64,000 bases of DNA from Sipunculus nudus (GCA_026874595.1 CM049311.1:15901676-15965675); one strand, 5' to 3'; counted from the stretch's first letter, positions 1 through 13,236 are shown. Notes: a model not told the origin generated them from the letters alone. Made by a program: numbers and translations.

Positions 1-1075
1 ATAAGAAAAAATATATAATTATTACAAATATATAACACTGATGGGAAAATTGTTCCAGAGTCAATTCTAGAAGGAATAGTCCCTGTTTTGTGTGGTCGAT
101 TGAAACCATTAATTCTTCTAGGTGAAAGTTTTTTTTTGCAAGAAAACTAAATTTGTTTTATACTGCACATATCCAGAATTTCATCTTCACAAAAAGCAGT
201 CACATATACATAAGAATATACTTTTTTCTAACGAGTGAGACACCTTGACCTGTAGCTCACTCTGAATGAAGAAACAAAATATCCGAAGGAGTATTCCAGA
301 TACCTCCTTATTCTAGACAAGATATATTATAAGACAGCATGTATCTTCCATGTGTTCTGTTAATTTCAGCCGAATAGGGGCAAGTTACCGTGACAATATT
401 TATATATATTAATTTTAAATGATGACATGGTGGAATGTATTCTAGGAAATATATGTAGCTCATGTCACAGCCTTTTGATAGGCTGGGATATTATGAAGTG
501 TTTTATGGGGAGGGGGAAGGAATCTGTCTTTTAGTTTAATTTTCAAGGTCCTCAATATTTTATTATATAAAAACATTAAAAAAATTAAAAAGAAAATAGC
601 TTTTTTTATATAACGCCATATCTTTCGACCATGCAAGCAAAACTAATGTTAAAATAAGAGATACACTTATGTTTATTTGTTCACCCCGAAAACATATTTT
701 TGAGAAATGGTTTATTAGTAAATTTTATAATTATTTTGATACACAGTGTTTGATCAAATATGCGATTATGCAATCTAAACTGAAATATTCCGAATTCCAA
801 TAAGGTTGAAATTTTGAAAATTTTATTCAAAATGCCTAATATATTCTCTCAAATGTATATGTATAACTGTATAAAACCCCTTTTCTAATACAAAATACAC
901 ACCTTTCATGACCCTGTGCTTTTATGTAAACTTTTTAGTCTTAATAATATTTCTAAACATTACGCCTGGGGTGTGTCTGTATTTTCGTATTCATCGAGGA
1001 AGAGTATTTAAATTTAAAGTTTGATCTGATGATTGTTTTATATAATAAAGAAAGCTCCTGCGTCACAATGAATAA
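1..1075. other. AT-rich noncoding DNA, no feature seen
   Basis: No coding region, RNA gene or clear repeat was recognised. The sequence is AT-rich with homopolymer stretches and is probably intergenic or intronic. Confidence 0.5.
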
Positions 1076-1127
1076 TTGTTTTTGTGTGCTTTTTATAATA
1101 TTATTAATTATTTTATAAAAAAAAAAA

Positions 1128-1413
1128 TTATGCGCATCGGCTTCTGTGCCTCTGGGTTAGGGCTTAGGTACCTGAAGACGGGACATCGTGAGTTCGATTC
1201 TCAGCCGAGGCTAAGAAAATGTTTACGGTCGGCCTCCACCCAGGGTGAGCGCAGGCTAAATGAACAGGCCTTCCCAACGGCCGTGTTTCTCTCAAAAACG
1301 AGTGGAGTTTATGAGGTTTATCGGTCATATGACCTAGCAATGGGGATGATTACCTACACACGGGAACGTAGGTGCAACAGACAGGGGCAAAGTAAACACC
1401 AGGGTATGAAATG
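1128..1413 (+). mobile_element. tRNA-derived SINE
   Basis: A GC-richer island of about 285 bp follows an A-run. Its 5' part looks like a tRNA promoter: an A-box-like stretch around 1147-1160 (TGTGCCTCTGGGTTA) and a B-box-like AGTTCGATTCTC around 1191-1202. A non-tRNA body follows. The 112-residue open frame across it is a by-product. The family cannot be named without a repeat library, and target-site duplications are not clear. Only one copy was noticed in this window. Confidence 0.6.
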
Positions 1414-1683
1414 AGAAGAAGCGTGATATAATGCACTCTCACGTATTCTGAATCCAGAATTAAATTCTGGAGATGCACGAATACTTAGAGTTAAGCTAGA
1501 ATAAAAAAGAGAGCGGTTCCAGAAAATATTGAAATGTTTATTGGGTGGTACTGATTATTGAACCACATTTTAAAAACAGATATGTAGTGGAATATTTATG
1601 TTCTAGCTAGAACTTTACAAACATGTTCTGAATAACAAAATATTAGAAAATGCTGTTATTTTAATATAACTTAAATTAATAAT

Positions 1684-1843
1684 CGAGTGTCGCCATTAGG
1701 GCTCGAGTGCCGGAAGTCGGATACAAGTGCTGCCATTTTGGGTTTAATGCTTCCAGTTGGGGTCAAGTGCTGCCCGTCGGGGTCTAGTGCTTCATTACGG
1801 AGTCCAATGCAGACGGATAGAGTCCAGTGTCGCTATTTAGGGT
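1684..1843. repeat. 20-bp minisatellite, 8 copies
   Basis: Eight diverged copies stand in exact 20-bp register, starting at 1684, 1704, 1724, 1744, 1764, 1784, 1804 and 1824. The approximate consensus is CAAGTGCTGCCATTCGGGGT. The period is kept without indels although the bases have drifted. No long open frame runs through it, so it is treated as noncoding. Confidence 0.85.
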
Positions 1844-2913
1844 CCCGCTCTTTGACAGTTTAACAGACCTGAAACCATATATCGTTTTGGGTTTTGATGT
1901 CGTTCTAATGTTTGAGTTAAGTACAGTTGTAGTCATTCAACTATTAAAATATTTATAAGATCTATTAAAAGATTTATAGATTGAGGATTCGTGATACATC
2001 CCCAGCTCGAAGTCCAAAAATGATATTCAGTATACTTGTATGTTACTTAAGACAGTTTTACTTAGGAATATTTCGGTTGATTCCTGTGTTATAATTTATT
2101 TTTTATAAGGTCTGGTACTTTATGCTTCGCTTCATTCAAGCTATATTTACCAGCAGCCTTTGTCAATAGTAACAATGCTTTTTAAACGAGGTAATTTAAC
2201 ACTCTGGACAAAATGATAACATCGCTATTGCGCATATACCTCCATGTCCCTCTGAATCATTAAACACCTTAGCTTTACTAAGGCTTCTTTTGCACCGATC
2301 CATACAATGCAATAGTTATGTCTATAGACATATCTGCGTTAAGGTACAATTACACACTGTGATCAATGTTAAGGAAACTATTATCACCTGGATTGGATCA
2401 TCAGTCAAATAACTATCGAAGCATCCGTATGTACAGTTTTGGACAGTGGCATGCGTGGATCTGCTGATCGTGCTGAGTGTTAGAAAGATTAATGAGAAAA
2501 CGTATGTTGTGTTTTATTATATCGAATACTAGTTTATTAAATATATTTAATTGTTTAATTTTATCACATTTCCCAGGCAAAGAGGAACGCGTCCCTTTAG
2601 TAAATGTCCAAACAATAAACAAAACCCCTTCGTGAATAATAGACTTAACATCTACATAGGCCTGTCAAATATTGGCCTAAATGATTTTTAATATTGATGT
2701 TGATGTAGGATGTGCATCTCTTGGTGCAATTGGAAGTCATTTAACTTTACAGATTAGTATGCATTATAAGTCATGAAAGTCGGTATGCATCATGTTTTCT
2801 TATGAACATTTACATATTTGAAATTTAGCCTTAAGATAAATGAAAATCTGTACGCTAAACGTATTAAGAATACTGGTCTGTTATTAAAACTCTCAGGCTC
2901 TGTTAGCCATTCG

Positions 2914-2914
<1 letters not shown>
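1844..2914. other. Noncoding AT-rich stretch
   Basis: Nothing supportable was seen. The 69-residue reverse open frame at 2413-2622 has no recognisable domain or splice context. Confidence 0.45.

Positions 2915-2954
<40 letters not shown>
2915..2954. repeat. (TA)20 microsatellite
   Basis: An uninterrupted TA dinucleotide run, followed 16 bp later by a GA run. The Tyr/Ile-repeat open frames over it are artefacts of the dinucleotide. Confidence 0.95.
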
Positions 2955-2957
<3 letters not shown>

Positions 2958-2966
2958 TTGGAGATA

Positions 2967-2970
<4 letters not shown>

Positions 2971-3026
<56 letters not shown>

Positions 3027-3034
3027 AAGAGAGA
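2971..3034. repeat. (GA)n microsatellite
   Basis: A GA run to about 3022, then a short GAAA/GA-mixed tail. Together with the TA run it makes a compound microsatellite of about 120 bp. The Leu/Ser-repeat open frames on the reverse strand are artefacts. Confidence 0.95.
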
Positions 3035-4599
3035 TAGTCGTTTTGACTTGGATACCACTCGGTCACAATGTGTAAAGCAAAGAGGTGAAAACACTGATAC
3101 AATTTAAAGATAAAGTCAGCCCAGATCTGAATGTACATTTATCTCAATTTTGAATACCCAAAACACCATTCAAGACCATATAAATAAAAACTTCAGAGAA
3201 ATACTATGTATATGGGCAATGGCAGAGATGTGTGATCCTGATAATTTTCATTACTTGGTACGATAGCATCAAAGGCAATATGCAGGGGAATTGTAATATT
3301 TAATATACCTTTAACTTAAACTACTTCGCTGGCTCATGGCATTTTCCCTGCAGCATTCGAAGAATATCTTTGCAAGATGAATTTGATTGGCGTACTCGTT
3401 GTATGGTATATCCAGACACATGGTTGGTAATTTATATCAATCCTTTTACATATATAATGTTATATTAAATATTAATTATAAAGAAATAATGTTCCAACTT
3501 GTAACATGTACAATACTGACCAAATCACAAGTTAGGAGTATAAAAACACGATGGTTATACATGATAATTGTCATATATGTGAAAGCCATTTAAAGTGTAC
3601 AAACTAATACTGCTTTTGCACGACTTACATGTTCATCAGTGTCTCTTTTACCTGGAGCGTTAACAAAATATTACACACCTCTCCGTAACTGTATCAACGT
3701 GAAACAGGAAAATGTGTTAATACATAGGGTTGCAAGGTTATAAAAATTGACTGTAGAGATATCTTGAGTTTAAAAGTAAAGGTTTTCGGTTAAAAACATT
3801 TTGTTCAGGTTGTCCATTGAAGAAGCATTAACATTCAATCAAAGCTTAATAATGCTGCTTGACGTGCAACCTAATAATCCATATGAAGAAGTTGTCTTTA
3901 TTTTTGAAATAATGTTATTTTGAGTGATTCAGAGGGTTAGAATTTAAGAATAGATCAGATGTCGCTGTGCAGCTTTGATCCGGTTCGTCATATTCTTGGA
4001 AAACCTGAATATTAGCCAGGTCCAAAATATGCTGTATATTAATATAATTACTTCACAAGCTTAGCATAATGTATGGGTTAACCTTCAATAAAGTGTATAT
4101 TGACATAATAAACCCAAAATCTTTCAACCTTCAAGAAATGATTCATTGACTTGATTCCCCGAATGTGTCTCACCCTGAATGTTAGCTCCATTTGTTAACT
4201 CCCAAGAAACACTTATTTTCCTCGTGACCTCATGATCAATCATGTTCCTGTATGGTCCAAGACTCGTTCCTCAAATTTGATGTTAAAACACATGGAAAGC
4301 ATCATTTCTTCAGCAGTACCATGAATACATGCGATTTATGAACGGGTTTTTATTGTTACTTGATTTTCGAGGTAAATGATTCACTACTTTCACTGCTTCA
4401 GTGTATCGCGAGGGGTTCATTTTCGCGAATTTCCATACACCAACCTTCAAAATGTACAGCATTTTTTTTATATTAGTTACTTATTATGTCCGTGCGATCT
4501 TAACAATGCATGCAATACAGGTTGTATTATTTTAATTGCACCATAGATGAGTTATGCACCTATTTTGTTAAATGGTAAATGTAATATGTTAGAGGGATA
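3035..4599. other. Noncoding stretch
   Basis: No exon, RNA gene or element was recognised. It may be decayed repeat or intron. Confidence 0.4.
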
Positions 4600-7430
4600 G
4601 GTAACCCAAAAAAGAGATGATCTGATTTTAGATTGGCGAAAATTCAAAATGCTGACATATTATTATTGCAAGCAACAAATTGAACAACCTATTTTAAAAA
4701 ATCAGTGGCATGATCAATGGAACGGGAGAGCTTTTTATAGTCTGGCATACTAGTCAAATAGGAATGTGCTATTTTCAGAAAATAACATTTTAAAATAAAG
4801 TTGTGTTAAATGTACAAAGATTTAAGGATGGAAAGAATATAATTATTAGATTAATAATTAAAGGAACAAAATATGAGGTAATAAACATTTATGCACCAAA
4901 TAATACAAATGAACAAAAAAAGATGTAACATGAGAATTCATAATTTTAAATGTCTTAGAAGGTTGAAATTTTATATAGAGTTTTTCAAACAAATTTTGAT
5001 AACAAGAGGAACAACAGATATTAGAAAAACAGTAGTAGAGAATTTATAAAAAACGATTATTGTTATAAACTGATATTTTTTGTACTTTTTCGTTAAAGAA
5101 ACGTTATAAATGGAGACAAAGGAATGGTAGTATTTGTTCTAGGTCAGATTATTGGTGGAAAACACATGCTTTACTATATATATAGTTAAAGATGTATATA
5201 CTGAACTATTCAATTAATCAGATTACTGCTTAATCATTCTGGAATTGGAAATAACATCAGATAAAGTTAAAAGAGTAAAAGCTAACGGCAATGAAATGGA
5301 AATACTTAACACGAAGCAGGATTTGTGTCTTAACAAAGACAATAATGTAAAAAATATTACAGCTATATGAAAATGACAGGGTCAAATAAGAATTGTTTAA
5401 ATATCAGATAAAATAAAATAGTATATCATCTTGTTAAAATGAGCGAAAGAAAAAAGGTCAAAGAAAGATATGCTTTAAAAATTAAAGGGATTGCAAGGAA
5501 TATTAGATACTTCCGAAGTATGCCACAATCAAGCTTAAGAAAATGAAAAAAATAAAAAAAATCAGCTTGTAGATATTGATAGTATAAAAAATGTTGTATT
5601 TTTAGATCTAAAATTAAATGGTTAGAATTTGGAAAAAAATATAAATAAATTGTCCTTATTTTGGAGAAGTATAACAGTAGACAAAATGTAAAAGAAAATT
5701 AGTGTCAACTGCTGGAGAAAAAGGAACCGAGGGAAACGAAGTTTGAGAAATGCAAATGGAATTTTATCGGCTGTTTTAAGGTTGACAAGCAAACATAAAT
5801 CAGAAGAGTTTGATAGGTACTTGGATAAAAAAAGCTGCCAGCGTTAGTCCAGTTAAATTAAGAAATTTAGGTGAAAAAATTACAGAAGAAGAAGGTTATT
5901 CAACTCTTAAACATTTGCACAAAGCCAGGGGAAATGATTGCACATTTGGATATTTGTATCAAATGTTAAGCCCCCTTTCAGCCAAAAAATGGTCCCATAT
6001 AATAAATCATCTCAAGCAGGCGCGTTTTCATCTCCAAAACTGCGATAATAGCATTAATTGATTCAAAAGGGATAGAACATTATAAAATATTTAGGGCCTA
6101 CATCTCTATTAAATGTAGATTAAAAAGTTTCTTGAGATCATTGTACAGTTCGGTACTTTCAGTGTTTAAAATTTATTTTGAAAATATGGAAGTAGTTAGT
6201 AGTTAGGTCAAAATAGGAATAATTAGCAGAAACTATTAACAATAATATCTGAAAATAAGGTCTGAAAATCCTAAAAAAATATGCGGGAGTTTACATTTCA
6301 TATGATAAAAGGGAATCATGGGATTTTTTTCTCTAATACATTGAAAATGTTGAAACGGACAGGACTATCTTCTTATGAAAAATATAAGTATCAAAATCAT
6401 TCTTAATTTATTAGTTTTATTATATTTCTAAGTGATCTGTACCAGAAAATATTGATCCAACATCAGTCCCGTTATCAGAAGTCTTTGTATAACGGTCATT
6501 GAGATTTTCTTCAGATTTATGTTTTATGGAGACTGTGAGAAAATTTGATAATAAAATCGGAAAAATGTTATCTAAGTGGTCCACAAATAGGTTCAATAAG
6601 TATCTTGGAGTAAAAGATATATTAAAATAGGAAAACGACTATGAAAAAATGTTGCATAGATGTATATATAGAGTCGATGCTAAATAGTCATTCAGAAATA
6701 AAAGATATAAAACTATTTAATATTTCAAGTTTTCATAAATAAGTCTTGAAAAGCTACATAATGTTACAAGAAAAACATTGAAAAAGTTCAAGTTGTAAAG
6801 CAAATTATTTGGAATAATAAATCATAAGAAATAGCAAATGTTATGAAGTACAGTTTACAGATGTAGGAATAAACACAGGATTAGATATCTTCGATTACAT
6901 GGGTAATATTACGCCTTTTAATTGGTTAAAGTTTCTAAGGAAAAAAAATCTTAAAATGTTATGCACTTGTGTCTAAGTAAATAAGTGTCAAACTGCAAAA
7001 TTCATGCTTTACAGAGCCCAATTCTGTTGCGAGAGCACATACTCGTATCATGTGCATCTTCAAAAGTGATATATCAGTGCTTTTTTGGTACTTTGATAGG
7101 AAAAGGGCCATACATTCCAAAAATAACCAGTTGCATAAAGGGTGTAGAGGTAGATTACCAAGAAGTACAAATGCTTCCCTTTATATTATGTTTGGAAATA
7201 GAAAGTATTTCAATATAGATTACTCAATGATGGTTGAGATAATTACTATTGGTTATGTAAATAGAATATTTGAGGTTATGATTTATGCTCTTGTTGTGAT
7301 AGAGAGCCAGAATAATTATGCACAGTTTTTGTCTTGTTATAAGGTTTGAAAATGGTCAAATATTGAAGGTTGATGTAAACAGAAAGGATTACTATTTATA
7401 AAAAAAAAATTCTGTAAGGTCATGTATGGT
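4600..7430 (+). mobile_element. Degenerate non-LTR retrotransposon (Tx1/L1-like), endonuclease to RT C-terminus
   Basis: A decayed ORF2 read across several frames. At about 4620-4960 the frames resemble the APE endonuclease of L1/Tx1 elements, including a NQWHDQWNGRAFYSL stretch and an EVINIYAPNN-type motif near 4880-4910. Near 5110 a KRYKWRQRNG stretch fits the end of that domain. Near 6030-6130 an IIALIDSKG ... RAYISIKCRLK stretch corresponds to the start of the reverse transcriptase. Near 6600 KYLGV is the usual post-catalytic motif. Near 7340-7400 GQILKVDVNRKDYYL matches the C-terminal tail, followed by an A-run. Many stops and frameshifts make it a dead copy. Clade placement is by eye. 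Confidence 0.65.
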
Positions 7431-9480
7431 TTCTCCAAATAACATGTGGTAGGAAATTTTAAATAATAACATAATAAAAATAACGTAATAAAAAATTACT
7501 TAATAATTAAATGTTAAAGTAGATTGATAGTAATGGGATTAATATTTTGTTGTAGACATGCTTAATATCAAAGTTACATTCTAAACTTTAAATTAATCAT
7601 AAGCGTACTAATTTTTAAAAGAAGCATATAGAGTAAAATAATATGCAATTCCTCCTATGACAGATGAGAAGGTGACCTTTAACCATGCCAACATGTTACA
7701 ACTTTGAAGATTATATTTGATTAAGACCATGGTTTAAAGCAAAAGAGTAAAGTTTTTTAATGATCGATAAAATATCATACCCTTTAGATAATTTTCATTG
7801 AACATATATTTGAGAAATGACATGCAGTTGCTTCCTCAAGTAAAAAGAAAGTTTACATCTAACAACAAAAACACTATACCATTGACAAGCGACACCTTAA
7901 GGAGGGTCATATTTTTTATTTAGTCATGGTTCAATTGAAAATACTTTGCGTTAAAATTACGAAAAACATTTTCTATGGTAATAGTCTTTGTTCAAACATG
8001 TTTCTATTGGTCATTGAAGGAAACATTGACTTCAAAGATATTCCTCGCCATTGAAAGTTAGACGAATTACCAAAATCAATCAGCTACTATATTAACAGTT
8101 TATATTTGAAAACCATATATTAAATGTTCACAATAATACCGTTAAGCAAGTAAGATATTTTATTTAGAAAGACTCAAAGCCAAGTATATGAATCCCGATT
8201 AACCTGCAAAATATGTAAAGATATTGTATCACTGAACCGGTTCATCATTTCACCTTCGCCTTAGTGTTTACCAAACAATATTCGAAATAAATTCATGTTT
8301 GAAAAATAAAGTACATAGAACATAGTACGTGGGACAGAAAGTGACCACCCAAATGTAATAACTGCGATCCACATGTTTCCTCCTTGAATCATATACTCCA
8401 TTCCAGGTGTTTCAAAATATAAAAAAAGGTGGCAAACAAACCCGAAAAAGACACTTTGGTAACAAACCGCTCACTCATTTATAAAACATTGATGAAGCGG
8501 CCTTGCATTTGTTTATTGACTACAACTTGGTAACTGCATAAATTTGGCATCAATGGCATTAGCTTCATTATGATACATTAGCCACATAAAGATGCAAAGT
8601 ATATATTGGCTTTTAAGAATTTACTTGTGTTAGGTATTTATTTTTTAGAGGCCATTCTCGTAATTCCTATATTTATCACTGAAACAGTAAAATTTCCTAC
8701 GAACCCAATTATACAAAATCTTTCAGATATGTAGAGATAAAGTAAAATACACTGTGGAGACGAGAATTATAAAAATATTTGACTTACATGTACTAAATGT
8801 TTATATATCCTACAAAAATGCCATAAGATTAACAAATACCTGCAAAAATGTCAAATGTTTTAGAAAAATGAGCAGTGAGGGGTACGAACCTTGGAGATGC
8901 CATCAGAGAGCCATATTTATTAACAACAGATTAACCGTTGTTATTTGTGTAACACACCTTAAGATTGGGTTGAATTGTTAACCTTTCAGCCCTCCTTTTG
9001 TTAGACCTGCTCTTGTTCCCCGGATGTCTGTAAAGGAAATTTTAATCCATAATTTTTTCTTGGTAAAACTAGTAGATGATATATTGTTATTTGATATTCC
9101 AGAATTAATTGTATAATTTTATTTTCAGTCATGTATGCATTAAGACTAGCATGGTATTTACATTTAATGATATACAAGCACAACAAGTCAAAATCACGCT
9201 GTTATATGCTTACATGCCTATGTTTGTATGTTTATCCGCTGATAAATTTGGATGATTCCTTGTGTGTATATATCTATGAACTTTGTGTATATGTTCAACT
9301 GGATACCATCTAATATGGCATTAAAGGACAATCTGTATGGTCAAAAACATTATTGTATCGGTAGCACGACACGGCCCATGACCTGGCTTTTCACTCATAA
9401 TGACTATTCGGTTAGCTGCAAGCCTCACTTGTCTCAGGTTTCCAAGTTCTCTTCATGATCTCACAAGTAAATGCAAGCTT
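7431..9480. other. Noncoding stretch between LINE relic and first exon
   Basis: No supported coding exon. A possible short exon at 8990-9029 was considered and rejected on phase. The other open frames here are short and featureless. Confidence 0.4.
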
Positions 9481-9489
9481 AAACAATTC

Positions 9490-9632
9490 AGGACTAGTTT
9501 TAGGAATTAGTGACGTCACCCTGTTGATACTAGCACCCATGTGCAAGGACCAGTATAACCAGTAAGTGTGATCTAAAACTAGTCAAGACGAGTTATAGAA
9601 TTTTGTGATGTCACCTATTGATGGAATGGGTC
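9490..9632. repeat. Diverged direct repeat with a CRE-like palindrome
   Basis: Two similar segments, about 9490-9531 and 9582-9624, each combine an ACTAGT- or GAGTTAT-like start with a TGAYGTCACC core and TTGATG-type sequence. The first carries TGACGTCA at 9511-9518, the palindrome bound by CREB/ATF-type factors. It lies about 270 bp upstream of the first recognised exon. A regulatory role is inference only. Confidence 0.3.
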
Positions 9633-9786
9633 CATTCTCCGCCGGGCCAGAACAACACAGGTCACAGTTGCAACAATGAACAGAGATGAAATGTGCTCCA
9701 GAATACATTAAACCATGTGTTCTCAGGTGTGGTTATAGCTATTGTAATATACCACTATGTGGTTGCTTTTATGACTTCCATTTCAG

Positions 9787-9891
9787 TGTACGGAAGGGTT
9801 ATATTTGCCAGTGGATTAAACAGCTTTGGCAGCCGCGGCCTTGTCAGTTCCGGTTTAGGTGGTTCCGGTTCCGGTGGTTCCGGTGGTTCAG
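9787..9891 (+). CDS. Gly/Ser-rich exon of the mucin-like CUB gene
   Basis: The acceptor is a pyrimidine-rich stretch ending ATTTCAG at 9786; the donor is TTCAG|GTGAGT at 9892. The 105-nt exon is phase 1-1. It reads YGRVIFASGLNSFGSRG, then a Gly-Ser repeat (GSGSGGSGGS). Gly/Ser tracts of this kind are flexible linkers. The frame stays open upstream to 9690 with a hydrophobic run and an in-frame ATG at 9771, so an alternative first exon is possible. The good acceptor and the phase match with all downstream exons favour an internal exon. Confidence 0.6.
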
Positions 9892-11990
9892 GTGAGTGTC
9901 ATATTCAATAGGAATTCTAAATGATAATGTGTTTAATTGCAACTTTATTTATAAGAGAAAAGAGAATAACTACTTTGATATCTTTTCGAGACCAAACGTT
10001 TATATGTAAAAGTGAGCAAGGGAAATTTGAAGAATTTAGTTTTGCATTTCAAGATTCACTTAGATTGAAGCCAGCTTGTAATAAACGCTTGTGATTGATT
10101 TCTAGGAGGTTTTAGTACATTCTGTCAGGTTGGCACGGAGAAATTAAGATTGTGTAGTTAAAACAGTATACACAGAAGTGGAAAACACTCGTATCTCTGC
10201 ACTAGTGACCCGGAGGTATTCCTGTCTTGCGTATTAAAATGGTCCGTAGGGGCTCTTCCAGGGTCGATGTTTTCGCTTTGTTCAACATACTACCAAACGT
10301 CACTATTTGAGGAACGGAGTGTGCCCCATATTAGTTGCTATAACTAGTTGTAAAAATCCGTGTAAAATTAATAAAGTTTTATATCTTGCGTTATGTAACG
10401 TGTTCATATTTACGATTGTTACACTTCATCAAGCAGTTAACAAACTGGTTATCAGCAAATTGATAGGTTTTAAATCTCTTGAATAGTTATGAGCCTCTTA
10501 TACCACTTTGTTTTTATGATCCGGCTCGCGTCGGTTCAGTAAGAGTCGAAGCAACAGTCTGCAAAACACCACTTTGAGTGACCAAAGGCAGGCGAGATGT
10601 GTTGAAAGCTGATGTCATTCCATTAAGACAGCAATTATTCTTTTGTGATAGTGAAGTGAATTATATTAAACATATGTGTGGCATGTCTTATGCTATGGGT
10701 TATGCTCTTCCATATGATGTTGTGGAAAAGTTTTTAATGTCAAACTGAAAACATAATTAGTAAGATGTACCGCAAGAAAGACGTCGTTTGATCAGAGTCA
10801 AAATGAGAAACAGGTGTACCGGTTAGATAGTGAGCAAGCCTGTCAGAGAGTTTCTTCGGTCAAGATGATAGTCAGGTAGACAGACAGTCAGACATGACAG
10901 GCGAACGAATAGACTTAAAGACAGTCATAAAGAGTAATAGAGGTCAATATATTAAATAAACAAGACTGCCAAAGTCAGCCAAAATACACAGAGACGGGCC
11001 AGTAAAGGATTAAGTATAAAAAATATAAAGATCGCTTCATTAATTGAATTTCAATTTTTAATCAATTATCACAATTATTATACTATGACAGCTCCAGTAA
11101 TATATCCAGGTGAGATATAATATTATTCATATGTAATTAGTTAGAGAAATAATTATTAATTATTTTATGAATTATAATAACTTCTATATTGTATGAAGAG
11201 ATTGAAATGGATATATGGGATTTAAGTGTATTTATGTAAAGAAAAATACATTGGCTGTAACTAGACAAATTTAAATTAAGTTTATCTTTTAACAGAGATC
11301 AATGAACCAATGAAAACTATCTAAAATATATATAACCGTCATGAAATATAACCTAATATTAACTTATTAGAATTAGGATAAATGTTTACTGGAAATGTGT
11401 TAATTGAGAGAAAGAATGAAATATACCTTTGTTTCAATATTAAAGGTTCATGGCACGCTTTGAGACGACCATGTGTAGTGAACAGGTATTGGGTTGGTCA
11501 CTTTTGACTTCAACAAACTCTGCGATAATAATATTTGCATAATTAATTTTCATTTTATAGGCGAACTCAAATATCATCTCTTGTGGTCATTAGCAAAGAT
11601 TCAGTGAAAGTTTTCAAAGTACCACTTGATAGATTTTGTCTTACTCCTATTCGACACATTCAGCAATAAGTACAAAAAATATGTAAAAATGCAGAAATAT
11701 CTGACATACCGTGGGGGTAATCACTACTTCTTTACACACTTTTTGACTCAAGGTATTACAAAGCAAATGTTAACCTTTATTTTAATTAATTTTCAATAAA
11801 AATATGAGTATGGTCTTGGCGATAATTTGACCCTGAAATTGCGAGAAATTATAGGGAAACGTCAAAATTTGTGACCGTAAGTCTCTGGTGACCTTTACAA
11901 AGGATAAATTTGCATATAGTTGCATGTATTTGTAGACTTTCACAAGGCAGATATTTTTAGTGGTCATTTGAAATATTTTGGTGAAGAGTG
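9892..11990. other. Intron sequence
   Basis: Apart from the candidate micro-exon at 11092, nothing is supported. A region around 10750-11000 with repeated CAG/ACAG-type words might be decayed element sequence, but no domain was recognised. Confidence 0.4.
11092..11109 (+). CDS. Candidate 18-nt micro-exon
   Basis: An AG at 11090-11091 and a consensus donor CCAG|GTGAGA at 11110 bound 18 nt in phase 1-1, adding APVIYP to the chain. The phase agrees with the flanking exons at 9787 and 16891. The acceptor lacks a good pyrimidine tract, and an exon this short could occur by chance. Confidence 0.25.
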
Positions 11991-12068
11991 GCAAAGTAAG
12001 GGCTGCTTGAATTTCCTAAAGCCCTACTTGCAAAGTTAGGGCTGTTTGAAATTCCTATAGCCCTTCTT
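11991..12068. repeat. Two tandem 39-bp units, each with an inverted repeat
   Basis: The units 11991-12029 and 12030-12068 share most bases. Each contains AGGGCT and, about 14 bp later, AGCCCT, so each copy can fold into a small hairpin. A further CTAGGGCT occurs near 12128. Confidence 0.75.
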
Positions 12069-12239
12069 ATCTGCCTCCAGCTGTAAAAGTAGCCGTGGTT
12101 AGAACATGAATTTTCTGACTTGTTAGACCTAGGGCTACATGAAAATACCCATTAAAGTAAATCACAAAGGGGTGCATTATGACCGCAACTAGCCCATGGC
12201 CTAGTATATTTTTATGTATAATTTTAGTCTGGTGGTCCT

Positions 12240-13181
12240 GTAGACCAATGTTTACCTAGTGCCGGTTCTCAAGATATTGCCCGATTGGAAGGTCGACTAC
12301 CAGTAGTCGAGGGTAGAGTGGGAGTAAGTAATGTTATTATGATGAGAGACAACGTGTACATTACATCGCAGTGGAGGAGATAGACACATCGCACTATATA
12401 GGTAGAGTAGAGGCCATTTAGGTAGATAGCCCGTGATCGTTTGGTAACATTGTAAGAGCCTGTCAGCCACATGATCGAGACCCTACTAGGCATGTCAATG
12501 CCAATACAACCAGGCAAAATACAAACAAAGCGATCTAAAAAGTTTAAGCCGTTAGCAGTGATCAAGGAAGTTAGGGGGAGCAAGTTAGTAGAGACAGCTT
12601 TATTGAACTCAAGCAAGCCTGACCGTTTGCAGAAATGTAGAGATAGTGTGTGCCAGAGACAAGATCAGGGTTAAAATGTGTCGTATGATATAAAGTCAGG
12701 TGTGCTTTATCGTCTGTATACAGATCACTCAGACCCGGCCTAGAAAGTCATTAGGTCTATTGAAGTACCCAAACCCCTCCGATATAGGGATTGCTCGTGA
12801 CTCAGTAATGAGTAGTTATATGGGCGTTAGAAAGACAGAAACACCGATATAATTCAGTCGAACATGGCCTTTCTATTGAACATCTATTATGACTTCAGGC
12901 ACCAAGCTGAAAATATGAGTAGTGATGTCACTGGGTTTTGCGCATGATACGACATATGTTAGAAAACAAAAGCAAATAAAGGGCAATTTCCTAGTGTTTC
13001 ATGCAAAAAGATACCCCTTACAGATATGTCCATTAAACGATGTGTAGTTCATCTCATCGGGCCTATGAAGCCAGTTAGTGAACAGGGGCATCAGTATATA
13101 CTGACTATGCTAGATGATGCCACAGGTTATCCTGAGAATGTAGCGTTAAAACCATCCAGACGGACACCGTAGCAAAGCACT

Positions 13182-13236
<55 letters not shown>

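Noticed and set aside
1076-1414. 112-residue open frame
   Set aside because: It runs across the SINE, including its promoter boxes, and has no domain.
2903-3138. Reverse-strand frames with Leu-Ser and Tyr-Ile repeats
   Set aside because: Direct products of the GA and TA microsatellites.
5810-6061. 83-residue forward frame as a separate gene
   Set aside because: It lies between the endonuclease and RT parts of the LINE relic and is best read as part of its decayed ORF2.
8990-9029. Possible exon with TTTCAG acceptor and GTAAAG donor
   Set aside because: 40 nt is not a multiple of three and would break the phase 1-1 chain; composition is unlike the other exons.
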